DNA from: Stenotrophomonas acidaminiphila
GTDB lineage: Bacteria; Pseudomonadota; Gammaproteobacteria; Xanthomonadales; Xanthomonadaceae
DNA length: 64,000 nt
NCBI RefSeq assembly: GCF_001431595.1
Contig: NZ_LDJO01000014.1
Span: 124,001 to 188,000 of the forward strand
Direction of reading: 5' to 3'
Below, in pieces: positions 38,625 to 46,582 of the stretch. The position numbers were made by a program, and so were the translations under genes. The notes under the pieces were generated by a model. The model ran no database searches, had not been told where the DNA came from, and worked only from the letters and a program-made list of their open reading frames with translations. Position 1 is the stretch's first letter, and the number at the start of each line of letters is the position of its first letter.

Positions 38625-41600
38625 ATGGCACCGCACGATACGCCGCGGCTGGGTGTTTCCGGTCGCCTTGCCCGCATTTTCCAGGACAACCCGCTGACCC
38701 CGATCCTGGCGTTGCTGGGGTTGCTGCTGGGCCTGGTCGCGGTGGCGATCACCCCGCGCGAGGAAGAGCCGCAGATCGACGTGACCATGGCCAACGTCAT
38801 CGTGCCGTTCCCCGGCGCCGACGCGCGCCAGGTGGAGCAGCTGGTGGCGTATCCGCTGGAGCGCAAGCTGGCCGGGATCGAGCAGGTCAAGCACACCTAT
38901 TCGGTCAGCCGCCCGGGGCTGGCGGTGCTGACCGTGGAATTCGAAGTCGGCGTGCAGCGGCAGCCGGCGCTGGTGCGCCTGTACGACAAGGTGTTTTCGA
39001 ACATGGACTGGATGCCGCCGGACGTGGGCGTCGGCCAGCCGATCATCAAGCCCCGCGGCATCGACGACGTGCCGGTGATGGCGCTGACGCTGTGGGCCGA
39101 CACGGCCGCGTCACCGGCGGCGGACCGTGGCGCCGGCTGGCGTGGCGCGCTGGAACTGTCCGAAGTCGCGCATACGCTGGAAACCGAGCTCAAGCACATC
39201 CCCGGCACCCGTGACGTCTACACCATCGGCGCGCCCGAGCGGGCGATGATGGTGACGCTGGACCCGGCGCGCCTGGCCGCGCATGGCCTGGCGGTGAACG
39301 ACCTGGCCGCGGCGCTGCAGGCGGCGAACCGGGCGCGCCAGGCCGGCGAACGCATCGGTGGCGACGGCGTGGTGCAGGTCAGCGCGGGGCGCTTCCTTGC
39401 CGACCGCGCCGACGTGGCCGGGCTGGTGCTGGGCGTGGCCGGCGGGCAGCCGGTGCGGCTGGCCGACGTGGCCACGGTCAGCGATGCCACCGACCTGCCG
39501 TCGAGCTACGTCTGGCACGGCGCGCCGGCCGGGCGCGACGGCCCGCGCACCGGCGTGGCGCCGGCGGTGACCCTGGCCATCACCAAGCAACCGGGCAGCA
39601 ATGCGGCCGACATCACCCGCGCGGTGCTGGACCGGGTCGAGGCGCTGCGCGGGCAGGCCATTCCCGAAGGCGTGGAGGTGGCCGTCACCCGCGACTACGG
39701 CGCGACCGCCAGCGACAAGGCGCAGACCCTGATCAAGAAGCTGGTGTTCGCGACCGGTTCGGTGGTGCTGCTGGTGCTGTTCGCGCTGGGCCGCCGCGAG
39801 GCGCTGGTGATCGGTTCGGCGGTGGTGCTGACCCTGGCGGTGACGCTGTTCGCGTCCTGGGCCATGGGCTTCACCCTCAACCGCGTTTCGCTGTTCGCGC
39901 TGATCTTCTCGATCGGCATCCTCGTCGACGATGCCATCGTGGTGGTGGAGAACATCCACCGGCACATGGCGCAGGGCGGAAAGACCCTGCGCGAGGCGAT
40001 CCCGCCGGCGGTCGACGAAGTGGGCGGGCCGACCATCCTGGCGACCTTCACCGTGATCGCCGCGCTGATGCCGATGGCCTTCGTCAGCGGGTTGATGGGG
40101 CCGTACATGCGGCCGATCCCGATCAATGCCTCGGTCGGCATGGTGCTGTCGCTGCTGATCGCGCTGGTGGTCACGCCGTGGCTGTCGCTGAAGCTGCTGC
40201 GCCGCCATGCCGGCGAAGCGGTGGCCGGCGCCCACGGCCATGTCGAAGGCGGCATGGCCGCGCGCCTGCACCACGTGTTCGAGCGGGTGATGACGCCGTT
40301 CCTGGCCGGTGACGGCGCCGCGCGCCGGCGGCGCCTGCTGTTCCTCGCCATGGCCGTGCTGGTGGCGCTGGCCGCGAGCCTTGCGGTGTTCCGCCTGGTG
40401 GTGCTGAAGATGCTGCCGTTCGACAACAAGTCCGAACTGCAGCTGGTGGTGGACATGCCCGAAGGTAGCACCCTGGAGGCCACCAACGCGGTGCTCGCCG
40501 AGCTGGCCGGCGTGCTCGACCGCACCCCGGAGGTGCTGCACTACCAGGGCTACGCCGGCACCGCCGCACCGATCAATTTCAATGGGCTGGTACGCCAGTA
40601 CTACCTGCGCGAGGGCGCCAACGCCGGCGACCTGCAGGTCAACCTGGTCGACCGCCACGCGCGCAGCCGCAAGAGCCACGACATCGCCGTGGCGCTGCGC
40701 CCGGAAGTGGCGCGGATCGGGCGCAGCCATGGCGCCTCGGTGAAGGTGGTGGAAGTGCCGCCGGGACCGCCCGTGCTGTCGCCGATCGTGGCCGAGCTGT
40801 ACGGCCCGGACTATGCGCGCCTGCGCCAGATCGGGCGCGCGCTGACCCAGCGCTTTCTCGACACCGACGGCATCGTCGACGTCGACAGCAGTGTCGAGGC
40901 CGATGCCGCGCGCGAGGTGCTGGTGGTGGACCGCGAGCGCGCGGCGCGGCTGGGCGTGTCGCAGTCGGACATCGTGCAGACGATCGCCGCAGGGCTGTCG
41001 GGCAGCGACGCCAGCCACGTCATCGACAGCGGCTCGCTGTACCCGCGCCCGATCCGCCTGCGGCTGCCGGCCACCGGCCAGGCCACGCTCGACGGCGTGC
41101 TGGCGCTGCGGGTACGCGGCGGCAACGGCCAGCTGGTGCCGTTGTCGGAGCTGGTGACGGTGCGGCGCGCGCAGTGGGATGGCGCGATCCAGCACAAGGA
41201 CCTGCTGCCGGTGGTGTACGTGATGGGCGACGAGAGCGGCAGCATCGACAGCCCGCTGTACGGCATGTTCGACCTGGTCGGCCAGGTCGGCGACAACGCC
41301 ATCGACGGCCAGCGCCTGTCGCAGTTCTTCGTGCGCCAGCCGACCGACGGCGCCGGCTTCGGCATCAAGTGGGACGGCGAATGGCAGATCACCTACGAGA
41401 CCTTCCGCGACATGGGCATCGCCTATGCCGCCGGCATGGTGCTGATCTACCTGCTGGTGGTGGCGTACTTCCGCAACTACGCGGTGCCGCTGGTGATCAT
41501 GGCGCCGATCCCGCTGACCGTGATCGGGGTGATGCCGGGCCATGCCCTGCTCGGGGCGCAGTTCACCGCGACCAGCATGATCGGCATGATCGCGCTGGCC

Positions 41601-41900
41601 GGCATCATCGTGCGCAACTCGATCTTGCTGGTGGATTTCATCAACCACCTGGTCGAGCGCGGACAGACCCTGGAGCAGGCAGTTGTCGATGCCTGCGCGG
41701 TGCGCGCCCAGCCGATCGCGCTCACCGCGCTCGCGGCGATGGCCGGTGCGTTCTTCATCCTCGACGACCCGATCTTCAACGGCCTGGCGATCGCGTTGAT
41801 CTTCGGCATCCTGGTGTCGACCGTGCTTACGCTGGTGGTGATCCCGCTGCTGTACTACGCCCTGCTGTCGCACCGTCGCCGGCGCCAGGCGCAGGCATGA
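38625..41900 (+). CDS. RND-family efflux pump inner-membrane subunit
   Basis: 1091-residue proton-driven exporter. Shows the N-terminal helix and porter domain (NPLTPILALLGLLLGLVAVAITPREEEPQIDVTMANV), a fourth-helix signature GILVDDAIVVVENIHRHM typical of the drug-type HAE group, large periplasmic loops and a C-terminal helix bundle (IIVRNSILLVDFINHLVERG). One base separates it from the adaptor stop. No outer-membrane TolC partner is nearby, so it must use one encoded elsewhere. Linkage to sulfide-responsive genes is unusual; the substrate is unknown. Confidence 0.92.
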   Translation: MAPHDTPRLGVSGRLARIFQDNPLTPILALLGLLLGLVAVAITPREEEPQIDVTMANVIVPFPGADARQVEQLVAYPLERKLAGIEQVKHTYSVSRPGLAVLTVEFEVGVQRQPALVRLYDKVFSNMDWMPPDVGVGQPIIKPRGIDDVPVMALTLWADTAASPAADRGAGWRGALELSEVAHTLETELKHIPGTRDVYTIGAPERAMMVTLDPARLAAHGLAVNDLAAALQAANRARQAGERIGGDGVVQVSAGRFLADRADVAGLVLGVAGGQPVRLADVATVSDATDLPSSYVWHGAPAGRDGPRTGVAPAVTLAITKQPGSNAADITRAVLDRVEALRGQAIPEGVEVAVTRDYGATASDKAQTLIKKLVFATGSVVLLVLFALGRREALVIGSAVVLTLAVTLFASWAMGFTLNRVSLFALIFSIGILVDDAIVVVENIHRHMAQGGKTLREAIPPAVDEVGGPTILATFTVIAALMPMAFVSGLMGPYMRPIPINASVGMVLSLLIALVVTPWLSLKLLRRHAGEAVAGAHGHVEGGMAARLHHVFERVMTPFLAGDGAARRRRLLFLAMAVLVALAASLAVFRLVVLKMLPFDNKSELQLVVDMPEGSTLEATNAVLAELAGVLDRTPEVLHYQGYAGTAAPINFNGLVRQYYLREGANAGDLQVNLVDRHARSRKSHDIAVALRPEVARIGRSHGASVKVVEVPPGPPVLSPIVAELYGPDYARLRQIGRALTQRFLDTDGIVDVDSSVEADAAREVLVVDRERAARLGVSQSDIVQTIAAGLSGSDASHVIDSGSLYPRPIRLRLPATGQATLDGVLALRVRGGNGQLVPLSELVTVRRAQWDGAIQHKDLLPVVYVMGDESGSIDSPLYGMFDLVGQVGDNAIDGQRLSQFFVRQPTDGAGFGIKWDGEWQITYETFRDMGIAYAAGMVLIYLLVVAYFRNYAVPLVIMAPIPLTVIGVMPGHALLGAQFTATSMIGMIALAGIIVRNSILLVDFINHLVERGQTLEQAVVDACAVRAQPIALTALAAMAGAFFILDDPIFNGLAIALIFGILVSTVLTLVVIPLLYYALLSHRRRRQAQA

Positions 41901-41906
41901 CCCGCG

Positions 41907-41932
41907 GCGCGGCGCGTACCGGCGCGCCGCGC
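41907..41932. terminator. GC-rich hairpin between convergent genes
   Basis: GCGCGGCGCG pairs perfectly with CGCGCCGCGC around a six-base loop, in the gap between the RND pump and the NarL-type regulator. There is no T-run, so it is an inefficient or Rho-assisted end for both. Confidence 0.45.
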
Positions 41933-41933
41933 G

Positions 41934-42599
41934 TTACAGGTCGCTTTGCCGGCTGGGGTCGCTCAGTTCCAGTTCGCGCAGCACCACGCTGGCCTGGGTG
42001 CGGTTGCGCACGCCCAGGCGTTCGAAGATCGCCGACAGGTGCGCCTTGACCGTGCGCTCCTGCACGTCCAGGCGGTCGGCGATCTGCTTGTTGAGCAGGC
42101 CCTCGGCGACCAGCGCCAGTACCCGGAACTGCTGCGGCGACAGGCTGGCCAGGCGTGCGGCCAGTTCACTGTCGTGGCTGGAGGACTGCGCCCGCGCCAC
42201 CGCCGCGCGCAGCGACGCCGGCAGCCATTGCTCGCAGGCCATGACGCTGCGGATCGCCTCGCGCAGCTCGTTCAGTCCCGAGCTCTTGGGCAGGTAGCCG
42301 GCGGCGCCGTGGTCGAGCGCGCGCCGCACCACGCGCGGGTCGTCATTGGCCGACACCACGATCACCGCCACGCCCGGGTGCTGGGCGCGGATCGCCGCCA
42401 GCCCGGCCAGCCCGTGGTTGCCGGGCATGTGCAGGTCGAGCAGGATCAGGTCGGTGTCGGGCGCGGCGTCCAGCGCGGCCAGCACGCCCTCGAGCGACTC
42501 GGCCTCACGTACCTGCAGGTCGGCCACCGCCTCGCCCGCGGCCTGGCGCAGCGCGGCGCGGAACAGCGGGTGGTCGTCGGCGATCAGCAGGCTGGGCAT
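41934..42599 (-). CDS. NarL/FixJ-type response regulator (CrbR/ErdR-like)
   Basis: About 221 residues: receiver domain (LLIADDHPLFRAAL, DLILLDLHMPGNHGL with the phospho-acceptor Asp, VIVVSANDD, GYLPKS) and a LuxR-type helix-turn-helix (LSPQQFRVLALVAEGLLNKQIADRLDVQERTVKAHLSAIFERLGVRNRTQA). An ATG at 42629 would add ten residues; neither start has a clear ribosome-binding site. CrbR and ErdR, partners of SSS-hybrid kinases, are of this type. It is encoded upstream of the RND end and 120 bases downstream of bdhA on the same strand, so may be cotranscribed with bdhA. Confidence 0.85.
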   Translation of the reverse strand: MPSLLIADDHPLFRAALRQAAGEAVADLQVREAESLEGVLAALDAAPDTDLILLDLHMPGNHGLAGLAAIRAQHPGVAVIVVSANDDPRVVRRALDHGAAGYLPKSSGLNELREAIRSVMACEQWLPASLRAAVARAQSSSHDSELAARLASLSPQQFRVLALVAEGLLNKQIADRLDVQERTVKAHLSAIFERLGVRNRTQASVVLRELELSDPSRQSDL

Positions 42600-42719
42600 G
42601 GGGCAGGAAGGGGCGGGTGATGCCTGCATTGTCGGCCAATGTGTGGCGGCGGCGCATCCCGGCCGGCGGCGGCGCCGCCGGCGTGGTCGCGGTGCCCGGC
42701 AGGCTGCGCTGCCATGTGC

Positions 42720-43517
42720 TTACTGCGCGGTCCAGGCGCCATCCATCGGCAGCGCCGCGCCGGTGAGGTTGTGCGCTTCGCGGCGGCACAGCCACACCAC
42801 CATCGCGGCGATGTCCTCGGGCAGCGACATGCGCAGGCTTGGCTGCTTCTCCTCGAGCAGGGCGCGCACGCCGTCGTCGCGGCTGCCGCCGTTGCGGTGT
42901 GCCTGGATCTGCGGCTCGATCAGGGGGGTCTCCACCCAGCCCGGGCATACGCAGTTGACCGTGACCCCGCCGCTGTCGCGGCTGCCGGCCGCGGCGTACT
43001 CCAGCGCGGCCACCTTGCTCAGGCCGACGATGCCGAACTTGCTGGCCACGTAGGGCGCCTTGTTCTTCGACGCCACCAGCCCGTGCACCGAGGCGATGTT
43101 GACCACCCGGCCATAGCCGCGCGCGGCCATGCCCGGCAGCGCCTGCTGCATGGTGTGGAAGGCGGCGCTGAGGTTGATGGCGATGATGTCGTCCCACTTG
43201 CCCGCCGGCTGCTCGGCCAGCGGCGCGGCATGCTGGATGCCGGCGCAGTTGACCAGCACGTCGAGCGCGCCCCAGTCCTGCACCGCGGCCATCATCGCCT
43301 CGATCTCGGCCGGGTTGCGCAGGTCCGCGCCGAAGTGGCGCGACTGCCCGCCGGCCGCGGAGACGCTGGCCAGCGCGGCATCGATCTGCCCGGCCGTGCC
43401 CAGGCCGTTGATCGCCACGCGCGCGCCGGCGGCGGACAGGGCCTGGGCGATGGCCAGGCCGATGCCCGACGTGCTGCCGGTGACCAGCGCGGTGCGGCCC
43501 TGCAGGAAGCGGTCCAT
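42720..43517 (-). CDS. bdhA: 3-hydroxybutyrate dehydrogenase
   Basis: Short-chain dehydrogenase oxidising D-3-hydroxybutyrate to acetoacetate with NAD+, the entry of 3HB into central metabolism. 265 residues: TGSTSGIGLAIAQAL cofactor loop, NCAGIQHAAPL, and the catalytic Ser-Tyr-Lys set in NIASVHGLVASKNKAPYVASKFG. IQHAAP, SVHGLVASKNKAPYVASKFG and VNCVCPGWVETPL are characteristic of this enzyme rather than general reductases. ATG 43517. Divergent from the 3HB-oligomer hydrolase, with a shared promoter gap. Confidence 0.92.
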   Translation of the reverse strand: MDRFLQGRTALVTGSTSGIGLAIAQALSAAGARVAINGLGTAGQIDAALASVSAAGGQSRHFGADLRNPAEIEAMMAAVQDWGALDVLVNCAGIQHAAPLAEQPAGKWDDIIAINLSAAFHTMQQALPGMAARGYGRVVNIASVHGLVASKNKAPYVASKFGIVGLSKVAALEYAAAGSRDSGGVTVNCVCPGWVETPLIEPQIQAHRNGGSRDDGVRALLEEKQPSLRMSLPEDIAAMVVWLCRREAHNLTGAALPMDGAWTAQ

Positions 43518-43581
43518 GGGAACTCCGTGAAACAGTGGGGAAGGCTGCAGAACGTAGCAGCCGGAACGTAAGCGCCGCGTG

Positions 43582-43596
43582 GTACGAAAGTACGAT
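43582..43596. promoter_or_regulatory. Candidate regulator site in the bdhA/oligomer hydrolase gap
   Basis: GTACGAAAGTACGAT contains GTAC-GAAA-GTAC and lies 65 bases before the bdhA start and 34 bases before the hydrolase start. A weak -10-like TACGTT is 25 bases downstream on the minus strand. See the matching site at 29758-29772. Confidence 0.5.
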
Positions 43597-43629
43597 GGGC
43601 CGGGCGGAGCGCTCTGCTAGTGTGGGGAC

Positions 43630-45462
43630 ATGACTACTTCCCTCCTGCGCGCCGCCTGCGGCCTCATCGTCGGATTCGGCCTGGCGTCGTGCGCCAGCGG
43701 CCCTGCGTCCAAGTCCGTGGAGTCTTCCATGTTCAGCAACGAACTGCGCAGCGAGCATCGCGGCAACGACGACCTGTTGACCGCCGGACTGGGCCTGGCC
43801 GGGCTGCGCAGCCTGGCGCCGCCGGCGTTCGCCGATGCCAGCGCGCCCACCGTGGAGGAACTGCGCCGGCGCGCGCTGTGGGGCAGTTGGCGCGGCATCG
43901 CCGATCTAGCCCCGGGCGGTGGCTATGGCGACCTGTTCGGTGACCTGGCCCCGGTGCCGGGGCGCGAGTATTCGGCCTATGCGCGCCTGCCCGGCGCCCA
44001 CCAGCCGCACCGGGTGCTGGCGCAGGTGCCCGATGGTTTCGACACCAGCCGGCGCTGCGTGCTGGTGGCACCGGCGTCCGGTTCGCGCGGCATCTACGGC
44101 GCGGTGTCGGTGGCGGCGGCCTGGGGCCTGCCGCGCGGCTGCGCGGTGGTCTACACCGACAAGGGCGCCGGCAGCGACTATTTCGACCTGGATGCGCAGA
44201 TGGGCGTGCGTGCCAACGGCATGGTCGGCGCGCTCGGCGAGGCCGCCGACCTGGCCTTCGTTCCGGATGCGCCGGTCAATGCGTCCGGCGTGGCGTTCAA
44301 GCACGCCCATTCGCGGGACAACCCGGAAGCGGACTGGGGCCGCCACGTGAAGCAGGCCGCCGAGTTCGCGCTGTTGGCGCTGGACCAGGCGCTCCCGCAG
44401 GCAGCGCCCTTCACTTTCGCCAATACCCGCGTGATCGCGGTGGGCATCTCCAACGGCGGCGGCGCGGTGCTGCGCGCGGCGGAGATGGAGGGCGACTGGC
44501 TGGACGCGGTGGTAGCCGGCGAACCGAGCGTGCTGTCCAGTGGTGCCGGTTCGCGCGCGCTGTACGACTACGCCACCGAGGCGGCACTGCTGATGCCGTG
44601 CGCGCAGCTGCACATGGCCGACCTGCCGCAACCGCCGCTGACCGCCGCGCTGCAGGCCGGTGCGGCCGTGCGCTGCGCCACGCTGGCGGCCGAAGGCGTC
44701 ATCGCCGGTGCCACCCCGGCGGCGCAGGCGCGGTCGGCCTACGAACTGATGCTGGACAAAGGCTGGACCGACGCCGCGCTGCGTGCCGGCGCGTTGTCCA
44801 CCGGCTTCGACCTGTGGCGCGCGGTCGCCGCCGGTTATGCCTCGGCCTATGGCCGCTATGGCGTGGGCCAGCATCCGTGCGGCTTCAGCTTCGCCGCGCA
44901 GAACCCGGATTTCTCGCCGCGTGCGGCCACCGCCGCCGAACGCGCGGCGTGGATCGCCGATGGCAGCGGCATCCCGCCGGGGGCCGGGGTCGGCCTGCTC
45001 GACAGCAAGATGCAGCTGCCGGACCTGACCTACCCTGGACTGAAGTGCCTGCGTGGCCTGTGGGACGGGCAGGGCGAGGATGCCCGCCGCGTGCAGGCCG
45101 GCATCGAGGCCACCCGTGCCGGGCTGCCGCGCAGCGGCCTGCCGGTGATGGTGGTGCACGGCACCGACGACGGCCTGATCCCGCCGGCGTTCAGCAGTGC
45201 CCCCTACGTGGCCGCGGCCAAGGCCGCCGGGCGCGAGGTGAACTACTGGCAAGTGCGCCATGTGCAGCACTTCGACGGCTTCCTCGGGTTGCCCGACTAC
45301 GGCGCGCGCTACCTGCCGCTGCTGCCCTACGTTCATGCCGCGCTGGACCGCGTGCAGGCGCGCCTGGACAAGGGCACGCCGTTGCCGGCCGACGCGGTGA
45401 TCCAGACCACGCCGCGCATGGGCAAGCCGCTGTCCGCGGAGAACCTGGCATTGCCGAAGTAA
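43630..45462 (+). CDS. D-(-)-3-hydroxybutyrate oligomer hydrolase, lipoprotein
   Basis: Esterase-type hydrolase that cuts 3HB oligomers, the products of polyhydroxybutyrate depolymerase, to monomer. 610 residues with a lipoprotein signal (MTTSLLRAACGLIVGFGLASC, lipobox LASC). Family traits include LVAPASGSRGIYGAVSVAAAWGLP, VVYTDKGAGSDYFDL and the nucleophile elbow VGISNGGGAVLRAAEM, with VVHGTDDGLIP and RHVQHFDGF giving the Asp and His. Acylated export suggests action in the periplasm or on the outer membrane. Divergent from bdhA. Confidence 0.9.
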   Translation: MTTSLLRAACGLIVGFGLASCASGPASKSVESSMFSNELRSEHRGNDDLLTAGLGLAGLRSLAPPAFADASAPTVEELRRRALWGSWRGIADLAPGGGYGDLFGDLAPVPGREYSAYARLPGAHQPHRVLAQVPDGFDTSRRCVLVAPASGSRGIYGAVSVAAAWGLPRGCAVVYTDKGAGSDYFDLDAQMGVRANGMVGALGEAADLAFVPDAPVNASGVAFKHAHSRDNPEADWGRHVKQAAEFALLALDQALPQAAPFTFANTRVIAVGISNGGGAVLRAAEMEGDWLDAVVAGEPSVLSSGAGSRALYDYATEAALLMPCAQLHMADLPQPPLTAALQAGAAVRCATLAAEGVIAGATPAAQARSAYELMLDKGWTDAALRAGALSTGFDLWRAVAAGYASAYGRYGVGQHPCGFSFAAQNPDFSPRAATAAERAAWIADGSGIPPGAGVGLLDSKMQLPDLTYPGLKCLRGLWDGQGEDARRVQAGIEATRAGLPRSGLPVMVVHGTDDGLIPPAFSSAPYVAAAKAAGREVNYWQVRHVQHFDGFLGLPDYGARYLPLLPYVHAALDRVQARLDKGTPLPADAVIQTTPRMGKPLSAENLALPK

Positions 45463-45530
45463 GCGGCGCGCACACAATCCGGGCCGTGGCCGCGCCGCGG
45501 CCATGGCGGGCGGCGTGGCATCATGCGCTG

Positions 45531-46130
45531 ATGGATATCCTGACGACACCTTCCCGGGTGATCCCGGCCGCCGACTACCACCGCGAACGGTGGCGCAACG
45601 GCCTGGGCTGGACCCGCGAAATCCTGCGTCTGCCGGAACAGGGGCAGTGGCAGCTGCGCCTGTCCATCGCCGAGATCGAGCGCGACGCGGCGTTCTCGGC
45701 GTTCGCCGGCATCGAACGCGAACTGGTGCTGCTGGAGGGCGAGGGCCTGCGCCTGCGCTTCGCCGATGGCCGCTGCGAAACCCTGTTGCCGCCCTACCAG
45801 CGGCTGCGCTTTGCCGGCGAGGATGAACTGACCGGCGAACTGGTCGATGGCCCGAGCCGCGATTTCAACCTGATGTGGCGCCGTGACGACCTGCACGCCG
45901 AACTGCTGCACCGGCCGCTGGTCGGCAGCATGCTGTTCTTCTGCGAACCGCAGGCGGCGTGGGCGATCCACCTGCTGGCCGGGCAGGCGGCATTCGAGGA
46001 CCCGATGCTGCCGCCGCTGGAGGCCGGCGATACCGCCTGGCTGGGTGCGGGCGAGCGCCGGCGCCACGCGCTGCACGGCGGTGGCGAGCTGCTGGCGATA
46101 CGGGTGACGCCGGCCGCGGACGTCGCCTGA
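45531..46130 (+). CDS. HutD/Ves family cupin protein
   Basis: 199-residue protein with the HutD opening RVIPAADYHRERWRNGLGWTREI and two cupin-like halves (LSIAEIERDAAFSAFAGIERELVLLEGEGLRL). HutD is linked to histidine utilisation in Pseudomonas, while E. coli Ves is cold-related; the biochemical role is not settled. No hut genes are near, so the histidine link is weak here. ATG 45531 gives the standard N-terminus but has no clear ribosome-binding site. Confidence 0.85.
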   Translation: MDILTTPSRVIPAADYHRERWRNGLGWTREILRLPEQGQWQLRLSIAEIERDAAFSAFAGIERELVLLEGEGLRLRFADGRCETLLPPYQRLRFAGEDELTGELVDGPSRDFNLMWRRDDLHAELLHRPLVGSMLFFCEPQAAWAIHLLAGQAAFEDPMLPPLEAGDTAWLGAGERRRHALHGGGELLAIRVTPAADVA

Positions 46131-46155
46131 GGCGCTGGCGGCGCGACCGGGAGCG

Positions 46156-46545
46156 ATGATGGGCGGAACCACGCGCAAGGACGTCGATGCCTTCATCGAT
46201 GCGCTCGATCACCCGCTGCTGCCGCTGATACGCGCGCTGCGCACGCTGCTGCTGGCGCTGGACCCGGCGATCAGCGACGAGATCAAGTGGAACGCGCCGA
46301 GCTTCCGCACCACCGGGCACTTCGCCACGATGCAGCTGCGCAGGCCCGACGCGGTGCGCCTGGTCCTGCACCTTGGGGCCAGGCCACGCAGCCTGCCGGC
46401 GGCGGCCATCGCCGATCCCGACGGCCTGCTCACCTGGCTCGGTCCGGACCGTGCGTTGCTTGAATTCCGCACCGTCGCCGAACTGGACAGCCGCCGCGCC
46501 GCGGTGACGGCGCTGCTCCGGCAATGGATGGCGCAGCTGGCGTGA
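46156..46545 (+). CDS. DUF1801 domain protein
   Basis: 129-residue protein of unknown function with the DUF1801 fold (frataxin-like YdhG family): DVDAFIDALDHPLLPLIRALRTLLLALDPAISDEIKWNAPSF. ATG 46156 has GGGAG six bases upstream. Twenty-five bases after the HutD gene, so probably cotranscribed. Confidence 0.85.
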   Translation: MMGGTTRKDVDAFIDALDHPLLPLIRALRTLLLALDPAISDEIKWNAPSFRTTGHFATMQLRRPDAVRLVLHLGARPRSLPAAAIADPDGLLTWLGPDRALLEFRTVAELDSRRAAVTALLRQWMAQLA

Positions 46546-46582
46546 AGCAGGGTGCGCGCCTGCCGCCGCCAGCCCGGTGCCG

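Noticed and set aside
37550-41900. RND pair as a heavy-metal (CzcA-type) exporter
   Set aside because: The fourth-helix signature is GILVDDAIVVVEN, the drug-type pattern, and no metal-binding or Cus/Czc accessory genes are present.
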